In this document: piece after piece, positions 40,981-50,697 of the stretch
Layout of the letters: every line of letters starts with the position of its first letter
How positions within the stretch are numbered: the first letter of the stretch is position 1
NCBI GenBank assembly: GCA_018267955.1
Contig: JAFDXL010000002.1
Coordinates: 456,941 to 520,940, forward strand
Source: Bacteroidota bacterium
GTDB lineage: Bacteria; Bacteroidota; Bacteroidia; Chitinophagales; Chitinophagaceae
DNA: 64,000 nt
Reading direction: 5' to 3'
Made by a program: the position numbers and the translations under genes
The notes under the pieces: generated by a model
The model's input: the letters and a program-made list of their open reading frames with translations, nothing else
What the model was told of the DNA's origin: nothing
The model's database searches: none

Positions 40981-41324
40981 TGAAATTGCTGGTATATCAT
41001 AATGGCGAATGCAGCAAATGCCAAAGCCTTACCGAGTTATTGCAATCAAAGGGTGCGGAGGTAGAATACAAGTTTTACTTGCATGAACCATTAACTACTG
41101 ACGAGTTGAAAGAGCTGCTGCAAAAACTGCAGCTACCTGTTGAGGCTATCCTGCGGACTTCGGAGCCTTTGTTTACAGCTCAATTTGAAGGCAAGGAGTT
41201 GCGTGAAGATGAATGGCTGCAGGCAATAATAGATAACCCAATATTATTGCAGCGGCCGATAGTGATAAATGGTGATAAAGCAGTTATCGCCAGACCCGCC
41301 GAAAAAGTGTTAGAGATATTATAA
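40980..41324 (+). CDS. ArsC/Spx-family thioredoxin-fold protein
   Basis: 114 residues starting MKLLVYHNGECSKCQSLTELL. The CSKC motif replaces the CxxS typical of many ArsC proteins. It ends IVINGDKAVIARPAEKVLEIL, the conserved RP-containing tail of arsenate reductase-like proteins. It is coupled to scoB by overlapping stop and start. The true substrate is not evident. Confidence 0.85.
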   Translation: MKLLVYHNGECSKCQSLTELLQSKGAEVEYKFYLHEPLTTDELKELLQKLQLPVEAILRTSEPLFTAQFEGKELREDEWLQAIIDNPILLQRPIVINGDKAVIARPAEKVLEIL

Positions 41325-41345
41325 AACCCTCTGCAAAGAGGGTTT
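41324..41345 (+). terminator. Terminator of the sco operon
   Basis: AAACCCTCT / AGAGGGTTT with loop GCAA, followed by CTTTTTTT. Confidence 0.92.
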
Positions 41346-41364
41346 CTTTTTTTATTTTCACCTG

Positions 41365-42474
41365 ATGAAAGCATTGATATGTTGTTTACTCGCCTTGTGC
41401 TCTTTCCGGGTTGCTAATGCACAACAGAAATCTGAAGAGCAGTTGGTAAACAAAATCATGCAGTGCTTTGCCAATCATGATGACTCTGCCTACGCCTCTC
41501 TGTTCCCCAGTTTTGATACACTCTGGAATATAGCGCAGCAATACCACGATACCGATGTGATATCGGCCCGGCGCATCAATAATATCCGCAGCAACCCGCA
41601 ACGGTTACAACAGTTCGATCCCAAATTCAATCCCCGCATTATTGCCGATTTTGATACCCTGTATGCAAAAGGAAGGGATTCAGGTATCCACTGGAGCGAC
41701 CTCTTGCTGGCACGCTACAACCTTGAAAAAGCAATGCTGCCACGCGAACTGATAGGTTTTGAAAAAGTAGTGCCCTTCAGACTGCAGGGCTACATTTTTG
41801 TACAGGACCTACTTACCCGGCGTATCTATTGCATGGCTATAAAAGATGTACATGGCATCAATGGCAAATGGTATGGCGGGCATGTGGTGAATATACTGGA
41901 GGCAGAAAGCATTGATGAGTATTACGATAAGTTGGCAAAAGAACGGAAGGTGCTGAAGGATATGCTGCTGGTACAGATGTATGGCGATGATACCGCAGGG
42001 CTGGCAGAAGACAGCGCGGCATTGCGTGCTAAAGCAAGGCTGGATGCTATAGCTGCTGCACGAAAGGCGGCAAAACAAGATGAGGACGAGGAAGAAAAAT
42101 CACCGGTGGTAACCAACGAGGTAGTAGAGCGTAAACTATATGTAGGCACTTTTGATAAAGAAGTAGGGTTGGAATTATACATCCGCAGCCTGAAAGGAAG
42201 CTGCCCCGAAACTATTTGCGGTTGGGATGCCCTTTATAAATTTGAAGATCAGGACGAATGGGTGCGGCTGGAGGTGACCAAAGGTAAAAACGGCAAGCTG
42301 CTATTTAGTGAAGATGAGGCCGAGATGGAACTCACTTTTAAAAACGGCACTGCCATTGGTGAATGGACCTCGGCAAAGGAGAAAACCACCTTTGAAATTC
42401 AGCTAACCGAAAAGAGGGAAGTCAAGAACCGCAAGCTCTTCCAACTCGATCAGATGCTGGAAGATTCGGAATAA
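41365..42474 (+). CDS. Secreted protein of unknown function
   Basis: 369 residues with a signal peptide (MKALICCLLALCSFRVANA). An N-terminal globular part (about 20-185) is joined through an Ala/Lys/Asp/Glu-rich linker (about 215-250) to a C-terminal beta-type domain with two cysteines (GSCPETICGWDALYKF). I do not recognise a family. Confidence 0.7.
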   Translation: MKALICCLLALCSFRVANAQQKSEEQLVNKIMQCFANHDDSAYASLFPSFDTLWNIAQQYHDTDVISARRINNIRSNPQRLQQFDPKFNPRIIADFDTLYAKGRDSGIHWSDLLLARYNLEKAMLPRELIGFEKVVPFRLQGYIFVQDLLTRRIYCMAIKDVHGINGKWYGGHVVNILEAESIDEYYDKLAKERKVLKDMLLVQMYGDDTAGLAEDSAALRAKARLDAIAAARKAAKQDEDEEEKSPVVTNEVVERKLYVGTFDKEVGLELYIRSLKGSCPETICGWDALYKFEDQDEWVRLEVTKGKNGKLLFSEDEAEMELTFKNGTAIGEWTSAKEKTTFEIQLTEKREVKNRKLFQLDQMLEDSE

Positions 42475-42477
42475 CTA

Positions 42478-43428
42478 TTATTGCTGCAATTTCTTTTTAA
42501 ACGCCGCTATCTTCTCCGGCTGGTTTACGGTAGCGTTGGTTATCATCAAAGAAAAATGTTCTGCGCATATCTCTTCGGGGTGCAGCATATATGGTGTATT
42601 GGTGCCTATCTGTTTCAGTATTGTTGGTTCATCTGATATCTCCTTTACTATGGCAAACCCATCGGGTGTCAGCTGCGCTGTTTTATGTTCATCATCACCG
42701 GTGAGCATCAGCAGGCCTACTTTTACATATTCTTCAAATACCTTTCCTGTTTCATAGTCTTTCTTGCTATACAATACAAGGGTCATATCCTTACCGTTTA
42801 CGGTTATGTAATGAGCTACAACGGGGCAATCAGGATTGGTGATATTACGGTTGCCCATCGGGTGTGCCAGCGCTATCGGATTACATTTCTTAAAGCCGAA
42901 GATCTGGTACAATTCATCACGCTTTTGTGGATTGTAGCGCGAGAACACATGGAATAATTCATGTGCTGCCAGCCCTGTAGTAATACCCAGCACCGAAGGG
43001 TTTAAAATAATACAGCTATCGCGGGTATAGCCTTCCGCTTCAAATTCTTCTTTGGTATCGCTTTTCAGCAGGTAGATGCGCGATGGCAGCTTCATTGTTA
43101 TCTTATTATCCATGCAATACTTGCTGATCTCTTCAAAAGCTTTACGGATATTAGAAACTTCAGCTACAGACCAATTCTCCACCTGCTTCTGTGCAAATGG
43201 CAGGTAATCCTTCCAGGTAGCGTTGGTTCCCAACCGGCTTTGTATATCAAACCGGGAAAACTTCTCCGGGTACCCATCGTCCTTGCCTATCACGCCCGCA
43301 GCTTCGTTGCTGTCTGTCACTACTATGACGCTACCCATAAACGGAATGTCTATATGTGCAGCAAGCAACCTGTTAGCTGTAAACAGCAGTAATAATAAAA
43401 TAAGCGGGAATCGTGATCTATTAGCCAT
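42478..43428 (-). CDS. Secreted protein with HExxH motif
   Basis: 316 residues from ATG 43428 (MANRSRFPLILLLLLFTANRLLA, signal peptide). It contains GLAAHELFHVFSRYNP, an HExxH zinc-metallopeptidase-like motif, in the middle. No third ligand can be assigned with confidence. It is a possible periplasmic metallopeptidase, convergent with the gene before it. Confidence 0.65.
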   Translation of the reverse strand: MANRSRFPLILLLLLFTANRLLAAHIDIPFMGSVIVVTDSNEAAGVIGKDDGYPEKFSRFDIQSRLGTNATWKDYLPFAQKQVENWSVAEVSNIRKAFEEISKYCMDNKITMKLPSRIYLLKSDTKEEFEAEGYTRDSCIILNPSVLGITTGLAAHELFHVFSRYNPQKRDELYQIFGFKKCNPIALAHPMGNRNITNPDCPVVAHYITVNGKDMTLVLYSKKDYETGKVFEEYVKVGLLMLTGDDEHKTAQLTPDGFAIVKEISDEPTILKQIGTNTPYMLHPEEICAEHFSLMITNATVNQPEKIAAFKKKLQQ

Positions 43429-43587
43429 ATCGCCTGTAAAAATAATACCTATTACATTAGATACTATAACCTGGGAAAAGGTTACCAATACTTGCAGATT
43501 GTTTTATTCGCAGGATGGAATTTCATTATACGGCTATTGCCAACATATTATTGGCAGGATGCTAACAAGCCGTAACTTTATTACCCG

Positions 43588-45129
43588 ATGAATAATACTA
43601 AAATGGAACAACCGGCTATTAAGACGTTTGGTGAACTGAAAAAAGCAGGCTACAAGCCTAAAAGTGTAAAGGAAGAGGTAAGGGAGAATCTTATTAAAGC
43701 GATACAGCAAAAGCACAATCCATTCACAGGCATACTGGGTTATGAAGATACCGTAATACCGGATGTGGAAAGGGCATTGTTATCGCGGCATAATATATTG
43801 TTCCTGGGCCTGCGCGGCCAGGCAAAGACACGTATGGCGCGTGAAATGGTGAACCTGTTGGATGAATGGATACCGGTGATAGAAGGCAGTGAGATCAATG
43901 ACGATCCTTTTGCACCCATCTCTGTGTACGCCCGCAACCTGCTGGAAGAAAAAGGGGATGATGCCCCTATTGCATGGCTGCATCGCAGCCAGCGCTATGG
44001 AGAAAAACTGGCTACACCCGATGTATCTGTAGCAGACCTTATTGGGGACGTAGACCCCATAAAAGCAGCCAACCTGCGCCTGAGCTTTGCCGATGAGCGG
44101 GTGTTGCACTATGGCATCATACCACGTTCGCACAGGGGTATATTCGTTATCAATGAATTGCCCGATCTGCAGGCACGCATACAGGTGTCGCTCTTCAACA
44201 TACTGCAGGAAGGTGATATACAGATAAGGGGCTTCAAACTGCGTATGCCTTTGGATATACTCTTTGTATTTACCGCCAACCCTGAGGACTATACCAATCG
44301 TGGCAGTATCGTTACACCATTGAAAGACCGTATAGAAAGCCAGATCGTTACACACTATCCTAAAACGGTAGAGGTTTCAAGGTCTATTACCGAGCAGGAA
44401 GCAGATGTGCTGGAAGAACAGTTGAAGAAAGTAGAAGTGCCCGACCTGGTGAAGCTGCTGGTAGAAGAGATAGCTATGGAAGCACGCAAGAGTGAATTTG
44501 TGGATCAGAAAAGTGGTGTATCTGCGAGGCTTACTATATCGGCTTACGAAAATCTTATCAGCACAGCAGAACGCAGGGCCATATACGATGGCCAGGCAAA
44601 GACCATGGTGCGTATTGCCGACTTTATTGGTGTGATACCATCCATCACCGGTAAGATAGAGCTGGTGTACGAAGGCGAGCAGGAAGGCCCTACCAATGTA
44701 GCTTATCGCTTATTAGGACAAGGTATCCGTGCTTTGTTTACAAGGTATTTCCCTGATCCGCAGACCTTCAAGAAAAGCGGGCGCAGTATAGAAAAGGCCA
44801 AAGCAAAATCCAATCCATATCAAACTATTATAGATTGGTTTGGCAATGGCAATGAACTGTTATTGCTGCAGGATGAAACCGATGAAGGATACCGCAATAG
44901 CCTGTACCAGGTAGATGGCTTATATGGTGCTGTAAAGCAGTACTACCCAACTGCCGATGATGCGCAAACGCTGCTGTTGATGGAATTCTTGTTGCATGGA
45001 CTGTCTGAGTTTTCGCTCATCAGCAAAAAAGGTGTAGAAGCCGGCGGGTATTCTTTTGGCGATATACTAGGCAGCATGATGAACATGAACTTTGGCGGCG
45101 ATACAGATGAAGACGAAGAAGACTTTTAA
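43588..45129 (+). CDS. MoxR/ChlI-type AAA ATPase
   Basis: 513 residues. A variant Walker A GLRGQAKT (74-81) follows FTGILGYEDTVIPDVERALL; then RGIFVINELPDLQARIQVSLFNILQEGD (Walker B and sensor region) and FVFTANPEDYTNRGSIVTPLKDR. This matches the magnesium chelatase subunit I-like proteins. They usually work with a VWA-domain partner, which is not adjacent here. No chlorophyll genes are present, so it is not a true chelatase. Confidence 0.88.
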   Translation: MNNTKMEQPAIKTFGELKKAGYKPKSVKEEVRENLIKAIQQKHNPFTGILGYEDTVIPDVERALLSRHNILFLGLRGQAKTRMAREMVNLLDEWIPVIEGSEINDDPFAPISVYARNLLEEKGDDAPIAWLHRSQRYGEKLATPDVSVADLIGDVDPIKAANLRLSFADERVLHYGIIPRSHRGIFVINELPDLQARIQVSLFNILQEGDIQIRGFKLRMPLDILFVFTANPEDYTNRGSIVTPLKDRIESQIVTHYPKTVEVSRSITEQEADVLEEQLKKVEVPDLVKLLVEEIAMEARKSEFVDQKSGVSARLTISAYENLISTAERRAIYDGQAKTMVRIADFIGVIPSITGKIELVYEGEQEGPTNVAYRLLGQGIRALFTRYFPDPQTFKKSGRSIEKAKAKSNPYQTIIDWFGNGNELLLLQDETDEGYRNSLYQVDGLYGAVKQYYPTADDAQTLLLMEFLLHGLSEFSLISKKGVEAGGYSFGDILGSMMNMNFGGDTDEDEEDF

Positions 45130-45148
45130 GATACAGATCACATAAAGG

Positions 45149-45175
45149 AAAGCTCCGCCTTTAATGCGGGGCTTT
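45149..45175 (+). terminator. Terminator of the AAA ATPase gene
   Basis: AAGCTCCGC / GCGGGGCTT stem with one G-U pair and a T-run. Confidence 0.85.
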
Positions 45176-45185
45176 TTCTTTTATA

Positions 45186-45193
45186 TAACTTTG
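45186..45193 (+). promoter_or_regulatory. Perfect -7 box (TAACTTTG) of arfB
   Basis: Matches TAnnTTTG, 8 bases before the arfB ATG at 45202. Confidence 0.65.
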
Positions 45194-45201
45194 CCAACCT
45201 G

Positions 45202-45594
45202 ATGCACAATTTCAGCACTGAAATATTTTATAAAACTGCCCGCAGTGGGGGTAAGGGTGGTCAAAACGTAAACAAAGTGGAGACCATGGTAGAGGCATGG
45301 TGGCATGTAGCGGGATCTCATGCATTTACCCCTGAGCAGAAAGAACTGATACAAACTAAACTGGCCAATCGCATTAATAAAGAAGGCTACCTGCTGGTAC
45401 GCAGCAGCGAAAGCCGCTCGCAGCTGGAGAATAAGGAGATAGCCCGCAAAAAGATGGAGGAGCTGGTAGCAAAGAGCCTTGTAGTTCCTAAAAAGCGCAA
45501 ACCTACCAAACCGGGCAAAGCGGCAAAAGAAAAGCGCCTGGAATCCAAGCGCCGTGAATCTGTTAAAAAAGAGATGCGAAGAAAAGACTGGTAG
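45202..45594 (+). CDS. arfB: Alternative ribosome-rescue hydrolase ArfB
   Basis: 130 residues. The peptidyl-tRNA hydrolysis motif is SGGKGGQNVNKVET (GGQ at about 19-21), and a Lys/Arg-rich C-terminal tail follows (PKKRKPTKPGKAAKEKRLE), which enters the mRNA channel of stalled ribosomes. No stop-codon recognition domain is present. The usual size for ArfB. Confidence 0.93.
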   Translation: MHNFSTEIFYKTARSGGKGGQNVNKVETMVEAWWHVAGSHAFTPEQKELIQTKLANRINKEGYLLVRSSESRSQLENKEIARKKMEELVAKSLVVPKKRKPTKPGKAAKEKRLESKRRESVKKEMRRKDW

Positions 45595-45597
45595 CTG

Positions 45598-46131
45598 TTA
45601 GCGTGCTACATGCGCACGTATCATCCAGGCCATTTTCTCGTGTTGCTCCATAATACCGGTTAGGAAGTCTGCCGTACCTGCATCCTCATACTTATCATCT
45701 ATTTTATCAATAGCATCCCTTGTAGTGCGGATGATAGCTTCATGATCGGCCAGCAACATCTTTAGCATTGCTACCGCTGATATCTGCCCAATTTCTTCTT
45801 TCAGCCTTGTTTTGTCCAGGTACTGGCGCATGCTGCCCATAGCCAGGTGGCCTATCTTGCGTATGCGTTCTGCTACTGCGTCTATCATCTCTGCCAGCTC
45901 GCCATATTGCTCCTCAAAGAATTTGTGCAGTACGCCAAATTCCATGCCTTCTACATTCCAGTGAAAGTTGCGGGTTTTGATGTAGAGCAGGTTCTCATCT
46001 GCCAGTAGCAGCTGTAGTTCTGCCGCTATTGCCGACCTGTTAGCATTGCTGATGCCAATGTTTACATTGCTGTCAATAGCCTTTGCAGGTGCGCTGTTGG
46101 CTTTTGCTTTAGCATTTTTTGCTTTTGCCAT
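45598..46131 (-). CDS. dps: Dps ferritin-like DNA-protection protein
   Basis: 177 residues: a Lys/Ala-rich N-terminal tail (MAKAKNAKAKANSAPAKA) that could bind DNA, then the Dps four-helix fold with ferroxidase motif TRNFHWNVEGMEF and EMIDAVAERIRKIG. It forms dodecamers that oxidise iron with peroxide. It is convergent with arfB, with a 3-base gap. Confidence 0.95.
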   Translation of the reverse strand: MAKAKNAKAKANSAPAKAIDSNVNIGISNANRSAIAAELQLLLADENLLYIKTRNFHWNVEGMEFGVLHKFFEEQYGELAEMIDAVAERIRKIGHLAMGSMRQYLDKTRLKEEIGQISAVAMLKMLLADHEAIIRTTRDAIDKIDDKYEDAGTADFLTGIMEQHEKMAWMIRAHVAR

Positions 46132-46143
46132 GGGTGTTTTGTT

Positions 46144-46710
46144 TTATGGATGATTAAGAATGAATTCAATGGTTCGCGGATAAAAATAATGTTCCAGCCT
46201 GTGTATCTTCTGTGCAAGTGTATCTGCCGTGTCATTGCTATGCACAGGGCATCTTGCCTGCACTATGATATTGCCGCTATCATACACTTCGTTTACATAA
46301 TGGATTGAGATACCGGACTCTTCTTTAGCATCTGCAATTACGGCATTATGCACGTGGTGTCCATACATGCCTTTGCCGCCGTATGATGGCAGCAGGGCAG
46401 GGTGTATATTGATGATCTTATTGGGGAATGCATGAATTACCGCATCGGGTATCTTCCATAAGAAGCCCGCCAGCACTATCAATGATGGGTTATATTCCTG
46501 CAGTTGCTCTATAAACAGCGCTTCTTTAAAAGTTTGCTTATCGATAACCAGGAACGGGATGTGCTCATAACGGGCTATCTCCAGCACGCCGGCATCTGCT
46601 TTATTGGTAACGATGAGCGATACCTTGGCCTTGCCTGTATTTCTGAAATAATCTATAATAGCCTGTGCGTTAGATCCCCGTCCGGATGCAAATATGATAA
46701 TCGAATGCAT
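46144..46710 (-). CDS. purN: Phosphoribosylglycinamide formyltransferase
   Basis: 188 residues. Family motifs: IIIFASGRGSNAQAI, LAGFLWKIPDAVIHAFPNKIINIHPALLPSYGGKGMYG, and SGISIHYVNEVYDSGNIIVQ with the catalytic Asn-His-Asp set. It uses formyl-THF to formylate GAR in purine synthesis. It lies 12 bases upstream of dps on the same strand. Confidence 0.95.
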   Translation of the reverse strand: MHSIIIFASGRGSNAQAIIDYFRNTGKAKVSLIVTNKADAGVLEIARYEHIPFLVIDKQTFKEALFIEQLQEYNPSLIVLAGFLWKIPDAVIHAFPNKIINIHPALLPSYGGKGMYGHHVHNAVIADAKEESGISIHYVNEVYDSGNIIVQARCPVHSNDTADTLAQKIHRLEHYFYPRTIEFILNHP

Positions 46711-46778
46711 GATGCTGCAAATGTAAGAACTGTTATTGCTCTAAACTATGTTATTTGTTTGCTGCGTAACTTAGCCCT

Positions 46779-47165
46779 ATGAGTACCGAGAAACTGAGAA
46801 TAGATAAATACCTATGGGCGATACGTGTGTTTAAAACGCGCACACTGGCCACAAAGGCCATAGATGAGGGAAAGGTAAAGATGAATGGTGCCTCTTTAAA
46901 ACCATCGAAGGTAGTGGGCATTGGCGATATATATGATATTAAAACCCCTGCCCGTAAGTGGACCATAGAGGTTACAGGGCTGCTACACAACCGCGCCGGT
47001 TACGAAGAAGCTATTAAGTATTATGTAGATAAAACAAGCGAAGAGGATCAGCAGCTGAATAAATATACAGGCAGCAGCTTCTATACCGGCAAGCGCCTAA
47101 GCAAAACAGGCCGCCCGTCTAAGAAACAACGGCGCGACCTGGAAGATTTTATGGATACGGAATAA
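46779..47165 (+). CDS. S4-domain RNA-binding protein (Hsp15-like)
   Basis: 128 residues. The S4 fold at about 5-65 (LRIDKYLWAIRVFKTRTLATKAI, VKMNGASLKPSKVVGIGD) is followed by a basic tail ending GRPSKKQRRDLEDFMDTE. It is similar to Hsp15, which recognises stalled 50S subunits with attached tRNA. Confidence 0.92.
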   Translation: MSTEKLRIDKYLWAIRVFKTRTLATKAIDEGKVKMNGASLKPSKVVGIGDIYDIKTPARKWTIEVTGLLHNRAGYEEAIKYYVDKTSEEDQQLNKYTGSSFYTGKRLSKTGRPSKKQRRDLEDFMDTE

Positions 47166-47166
47166 A

Positions 47167-48207
47167 CTAGTAGAGCGTAGAGAAATCCCAGTCGCTAACT
47201 TTTGTCCAGTTATCTCCGTTATTGAAGCTTTTGTATAATCCCTTATCTGTAGCGGCATATACGTAGTTAGCGCTTGTGCCGCTCTTGTAATAATCGTACT
47301 TAGCTACCAGGGAACGTACTATGGCATTGCTTGGCAAGCCTGCGTTCGCTGCTACAAAGTTTGTTTGCCCAACAGTCAGCCTGTAAATACCATGGTTAGT
47401 ACCTACCAGTATGCATTGGTCAAATGGTGCCACAGCGCAAAGATTAGCTGTACCTGCAGGTATGCCGGTAAATTGCTGCCAGCTGCCGCCATGGTTAGCA
47501 CTGTAAAATATATCTGATGTATCAGCTATTACTAAAATGGTATTGGCAAGATGCGAAACAAAGTAATGTAAAGATGGCGATGAAGAACTGATAGCCGTAC
47601 CCGGAGCCCACCTGGATGATACCGGGTTGTCTGTAAGGTAAACTGTTTTAGATGCTTCGTCAAAAGCTACGGCAAAACCGTCGTTGAGCATTGTAAAAGA
47701 TGTGATCTTAACACTTCCCACATCTACCCCTTCCGCAAACCCATTGTCAGGGAACCACAGCGAATCATTATCACCATGACTGTTGCTGTAACACATAGGG
47801 TTGCTACTGGCAAAAGTAGAGCCTGCAAAATACAAACGGTTATATTTTGGCCAGTTAAGGAACATCGTATTACCGTCGGATGGCCTGTCTCGCTGAACAA
47901 GTGCTGTATTCGGAGTACCACCCACACTAAACTTTATGGTATGCACTCCATTCTGGCAATAGATAAGGTTGTTGCCCGAAGCCACCATACCTATAACGGG
48001 TATATCATCCGGTCCTTTTACATTTTTATACGAGTACCCATCGTTGGTATTGTATATCATACCAGACTGTAAGGCAGCGTACATGCTATATGGCTTGGAG
48101 ATAACTTCGTTATTATCGTCTGGCAGTATAGTAGGCTTGCATCCTTGTAATGCAGATGCCAATATTACCACCATTCCCAGTTTATAGAAAAGGGTACGAT
48201 TGTTCAT
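47167..48207 (-). CDS. Propeller-like lipoprotein
   Basis: 346 residues. Signal peptide with lipobox LQGC (Cys23). Later repeats such as DIFYSANHGGSWQQFTG and GLYKSFNNGDNWTKV carry the Asp-box (S-x-D/N-x-G-x-x-W) of sialidase/YCF48-like propellers. It is probably exported to the outer membrane. The ligand is unknown. Confidence 0.8.
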   Translation of the reverse strand: MNNRTLFYKLGMVVILASALQGCKPTILPDDNNEVISKPYSMYAALQSGMIYNTNDGYSYKNVKGPDDIPVIGMVASGNNLIYCQNGVHTIKFSVGGTPNTALVQRDRPSDGNTMFLNWPKYNRLYFAGSTFASSNPMCYSNSHGDNDSLWFPDNGFAEGVDVGSVKITSFTMLNDGFAVAFDEASKTVYLTDNPVSSRWAPGTAISSSSPSLHYFVSHLANTILVIADTSDIFYSANHGGSWQQFTGIPAGTANLCAVAPFDQCILVGTNHGIYRLTVGQTNFVAANAGLPSNAIVRSLVAKYDYYKSGTSANYVYAATDKGLYKSFNNGDNWTKVSDWDFSTLY

Positions 48208-48333
48208 CTAAAATTAATTTTCATCAAGTTTATAAAAAATAGTTAACAAATCAAAGGTTTTATCCCTAAATAGAGACAGCCTTAGAAAATGTTCGGTTTG
48301 AATAAATTAATATATTAACCTATAATTAATGTA

Positions 48334-50028
48334 TTAGCGATAAGCCACTTGCTGTTGGTCCACCTGCTTTGCCATACGGGATGCATAATCCATCAGGATA
48401 AGAAGTGCGTTATTTTCTTTATCCATAAAATTAACATACAGGTTGTATTCAAAAGCCTCACCGTTGTATTTGCCGCCGTTGAAGGTAACATTGCTTAGCA
48501 ATCCCTTGCTTTGCAGCAGCTTATTAGCTTGGTCGGGGTCGGCAGCAACAGCAGGATCCACATTGGCCAGCATCGCCTGCACATCAAAGAACAGCCCGAA
48601 CGGATAACCTTTTACTGATTTGGCTTCCGGGGCACGTTGCTGGTTTTTAAAACTGCCATTCAGGTAACTTTCTGCATTTTCAAGCTTATTGCTGGCCACC
48701 AGTTCTTTATCGGTAACAGTTATAAACGCAGGGCTGGCGCTTACGCCTATTGTATAATGCCCGGGGCTCTGCATTGTCAGCAGCTTCTCAGAAACAGCCA
48801 GCTGCAACAACCGGTCAAAATTTTCCTTCTTGCCTATTTTGATGGCATACAGGTAATCTATATCAGAATTGGTAGTATGCATCTCCTGCTGCCCGGGAAA
48901 CAGGCTATCTGCAGGTATGGTGTATGCCTTCATGCTGAAGTTATTAAGCGCGGCAACCATATCGCCCGAAAAGGCATCCAGTATATATTCTGTATTAATA
49001 TTCTTATCGGCAAGCGCGGCATTGGCAAGGCCGGTAACGTTAGTCTTATCCAGCATTTGCTTCATGGCTTTGGGTGATAAGTGCCATGCCAGTAACAGAT
49101 CCAGCGCGGTAGATGGCATGCGCTCTATCATATCATTATCAGCGCTTTGGTCGCCAAATTCCTTTAGTATGTTTTTAAGGTCTTCAGCTGCATAATATTG
49201 CACATTGGCTTTGATCCTGCCCTTTTCAAAATCTATACCTCCTGCCATTGCAGCGTCTTTCCATATGGTGTTAGATAAGGAAAGTCCGCCCGTCATATCC
49301 GCTGTCACGTATTCATTCATCAGCACGTCGTAGTTCACCCAAACGGTAATATCATGCCCTTTGCTTTCCAGCTCTTTAAAATGCTTTACGGTAGTAATGC
49401 TGTTATCCTTAGGGTTGGCAAATGCTTTATCCATCTCCGCTATCATAGCAGGCTCGTCCACTTTACGTTCTTCTGTCATTGCCATAAGGCTGCTATCCAT
49501 GCCCTGCATACTCTCTGCATCCAAATGATTGTAGGGATCCTGCTGCATAGGCTGGTACATAACGTTCATTACCATCAGTACTTTGTCAGTCCAGCCGGCA
49601 TAAACATTCTTACCGATAAAGGCTTCCTTGCGGTCTTTCTGCTGTTTTACTACCGTTTCGGGCAATAGTTTTTTCAGGTAAGCTTCCCATTTAGAGGCGC
49701 TTTCCAGGGGCAGTATGGCTGTTAGCTTATTACCGCCGTCAAACCGCTTATCGGTCTTCAGATACACATAATAGGTGCTCATACCTTTGATGCCGCTCTG
49801 AGCCATATCTTTAAACAGGCCGGTATCTACCCCGCCCTTCTTCAGCTCATCAAGTATTTTATTGCCCCAAAGTGCATCCCAGGCTATTTTTTTACCGAGC
49901 TCGTTGGTATTGAGGCCCACTACTACGGCCGCGTCTTTAGGTATATAGTTAACATGTTCCGGCGCTTTGTTGCAGGCGGCAAAAGCAGTGGCTACGATCA
50001 ATAGCAGGGTAAGTATCCTGGTACGCAT
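48334..50028 (-). CDS. DUF4836 family lipoprotein
   Basis: 564 residues with lipobox FAAC (Cys18) and the Bacteroidota DUF4836 layout, starting with APEHVNYIPKDAAVVVGLNTNELG. Function is unknown. It is a stand-alone gene bounded by a terminator upstream. Confidence 0.88.
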   Translation of the reverse strand: MRTRILTLLLIVATAFAACNKAPEHVNYIPKDAAVVVGLNTNELGKKIAWDALWGNKILDELKKGGVDTGLFKDMAQSGIKGMSTYYVYLKTDKRFDGGNKLTAILPLESASKWEAYLKKLLPETVVKQQKDRKEAFIGKNVYAGWTDKVLMVMNVMYQPMQQDPYNHLDAESMQGMDSSLMAMTEERKVDEPAMIAEMDKAFANPKDNSITTVKHFKELESKGHDITVWVNYDVLMNEYVTADMTGGLSLSNTIWKDAAMAGGIDFEKGRIKANVQYYAAEDLKNILKEFGDQSADNDMIERMPSTALDLLLAWHLSPKAMKQMLDKTNVTGLANAALADKNINTEYILDAFSGDMVAALNNFSMKAYTIPADSLFPGQQEMHTTNSDIDYLYAIKIGKKENFDRLLQLAVSEKLLTMQSPGHYTIGVSASPAFITVTDKELVASNKLENAESYLNGSFKNQQRAPEAKSVKGYPFGLFFDVQAMLANVDPAVAADPDQANKLLQSKGLLSNVTFNGGKYNGEAFEYNLYVNFMDKENNALLILMDYASRMAKQVDQQQVAYR

Positions 50029-50082
50029 GAAAATTATTTATGACAAAATTAGATATAAAATCAACCGGTATGTAAATAAAAA

Positions 50083-50115
50083 ATATCCCGTTGTAACCAT
50101 CTTACAACGGGATAT
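50083..50115 (-). terminator. Terminator of the DUF3127 gene
   Basis: A 14-bp perfect stem (ATATCCCGTTGTAA and its complement) with loop CCATC, 36 bases after the stop at 50152, followed on the minus strand by T/A. Confidence 0.88.
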
Positions 50116-50151
50116 ATATCGTACCAACATCCAAAATGTTACAACCAGGCC

Positions 50152-50571
50152 TTAGAAAGGCAGATCGTCTGCATTTTCAGGAGATGGATTGTAGAAATTA
50201 TTACCACTTTGGGCAGGTGCATTGTTATAAGCAGGTGCTGCGTTAGGCTGTGCATAGCCGCCTTGTGCAGGCATGCCTGCACCTGCAGCTTCTATACGCC
50301 AAGCATCCAGGTTAGTGATGTAGTTTACTTTACCATCTTTTTCCCAGCGGTTGCCTTTGATGTTAAAGCTCACTTTTATCATATCTCCTTCATTAAAACG
50401 ATCCAGTATATCACATTTATTTTGAACCAACTGCATCTTAGCAAAGTTGGTATAGGTATTGCCGTTGATATCTTCTGCCAGCTCCATTACAAACTCACGC
50501 TTTCTGAACTTATCACTTACCACTTGTGTAGGATTTTTGACAATTAATTTGCCGGTTACTTCTAAACTCAT
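50152..50571 (-). CDS. DUF3127 OB-fold protein with SSB-like tail
   Basis: 139 residues. The first 85 (MSLEVTGKLIVKNPTQ...KVNYITNLDAWRIE) are the DUF3127 domain, an OB-fold single-strand-binding type. A Gly/Ala/Gln/Asn-rich linker and the acidic tip NADDLPF follow, as in SSB proteins that recruit repair partners through DDxPF. It may act in DNA repair or replication; that is inference from the tail. Confidence 0.88.
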   Translation of the reverse strand: MSLEVTGKLIVKNPTQVVSDKFRKREFVMELAEDINGNTYTNFAKMQLVQNKCDILDRFNEGDMIKVSFNIKGNRWEKDGKVNYITNLDAWRIEAAGAGMPAQGGYAQPNAAPAYNNAPAQSGNNFYNPSPENADDLPF

Positions 50572-50653
50572 TTTTCTTAATTTTTAAAAACTTTTATATA
50601 AATACGTAGATGCAAAGATACTAAGATACGGAGGGTAGGCGTAAAATAAAAAA

Positions 50654-50667
50654 GTGCCCGGAGGCAC
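50654..50667 (-). terminator. Short hairpin terminator
   Basis: GTGCC / GGCAC with loop CGGA, followed on the minus strand by TTTTTT, 31 bases after the stop of the 78-residue gene. Confidence 0.65.
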
Positions 50668-50697
50668 GTTCATATTGTTTGTTTGCTTATATATATA

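Noticed and set aside
42478-43428. Link between the HELFH secreted protein and the 23998 peptidase
   Set aside because: Different size, location (secreted) and surrounding sequence. Only the short HExxH motif is shared.
43588-45129. True magnesium chelatase
   Set aside because: No other chlorophyll or cobalamin-insertion genes are near, and the family is widespread as MoxR-like ATPases in Bacteroidota.
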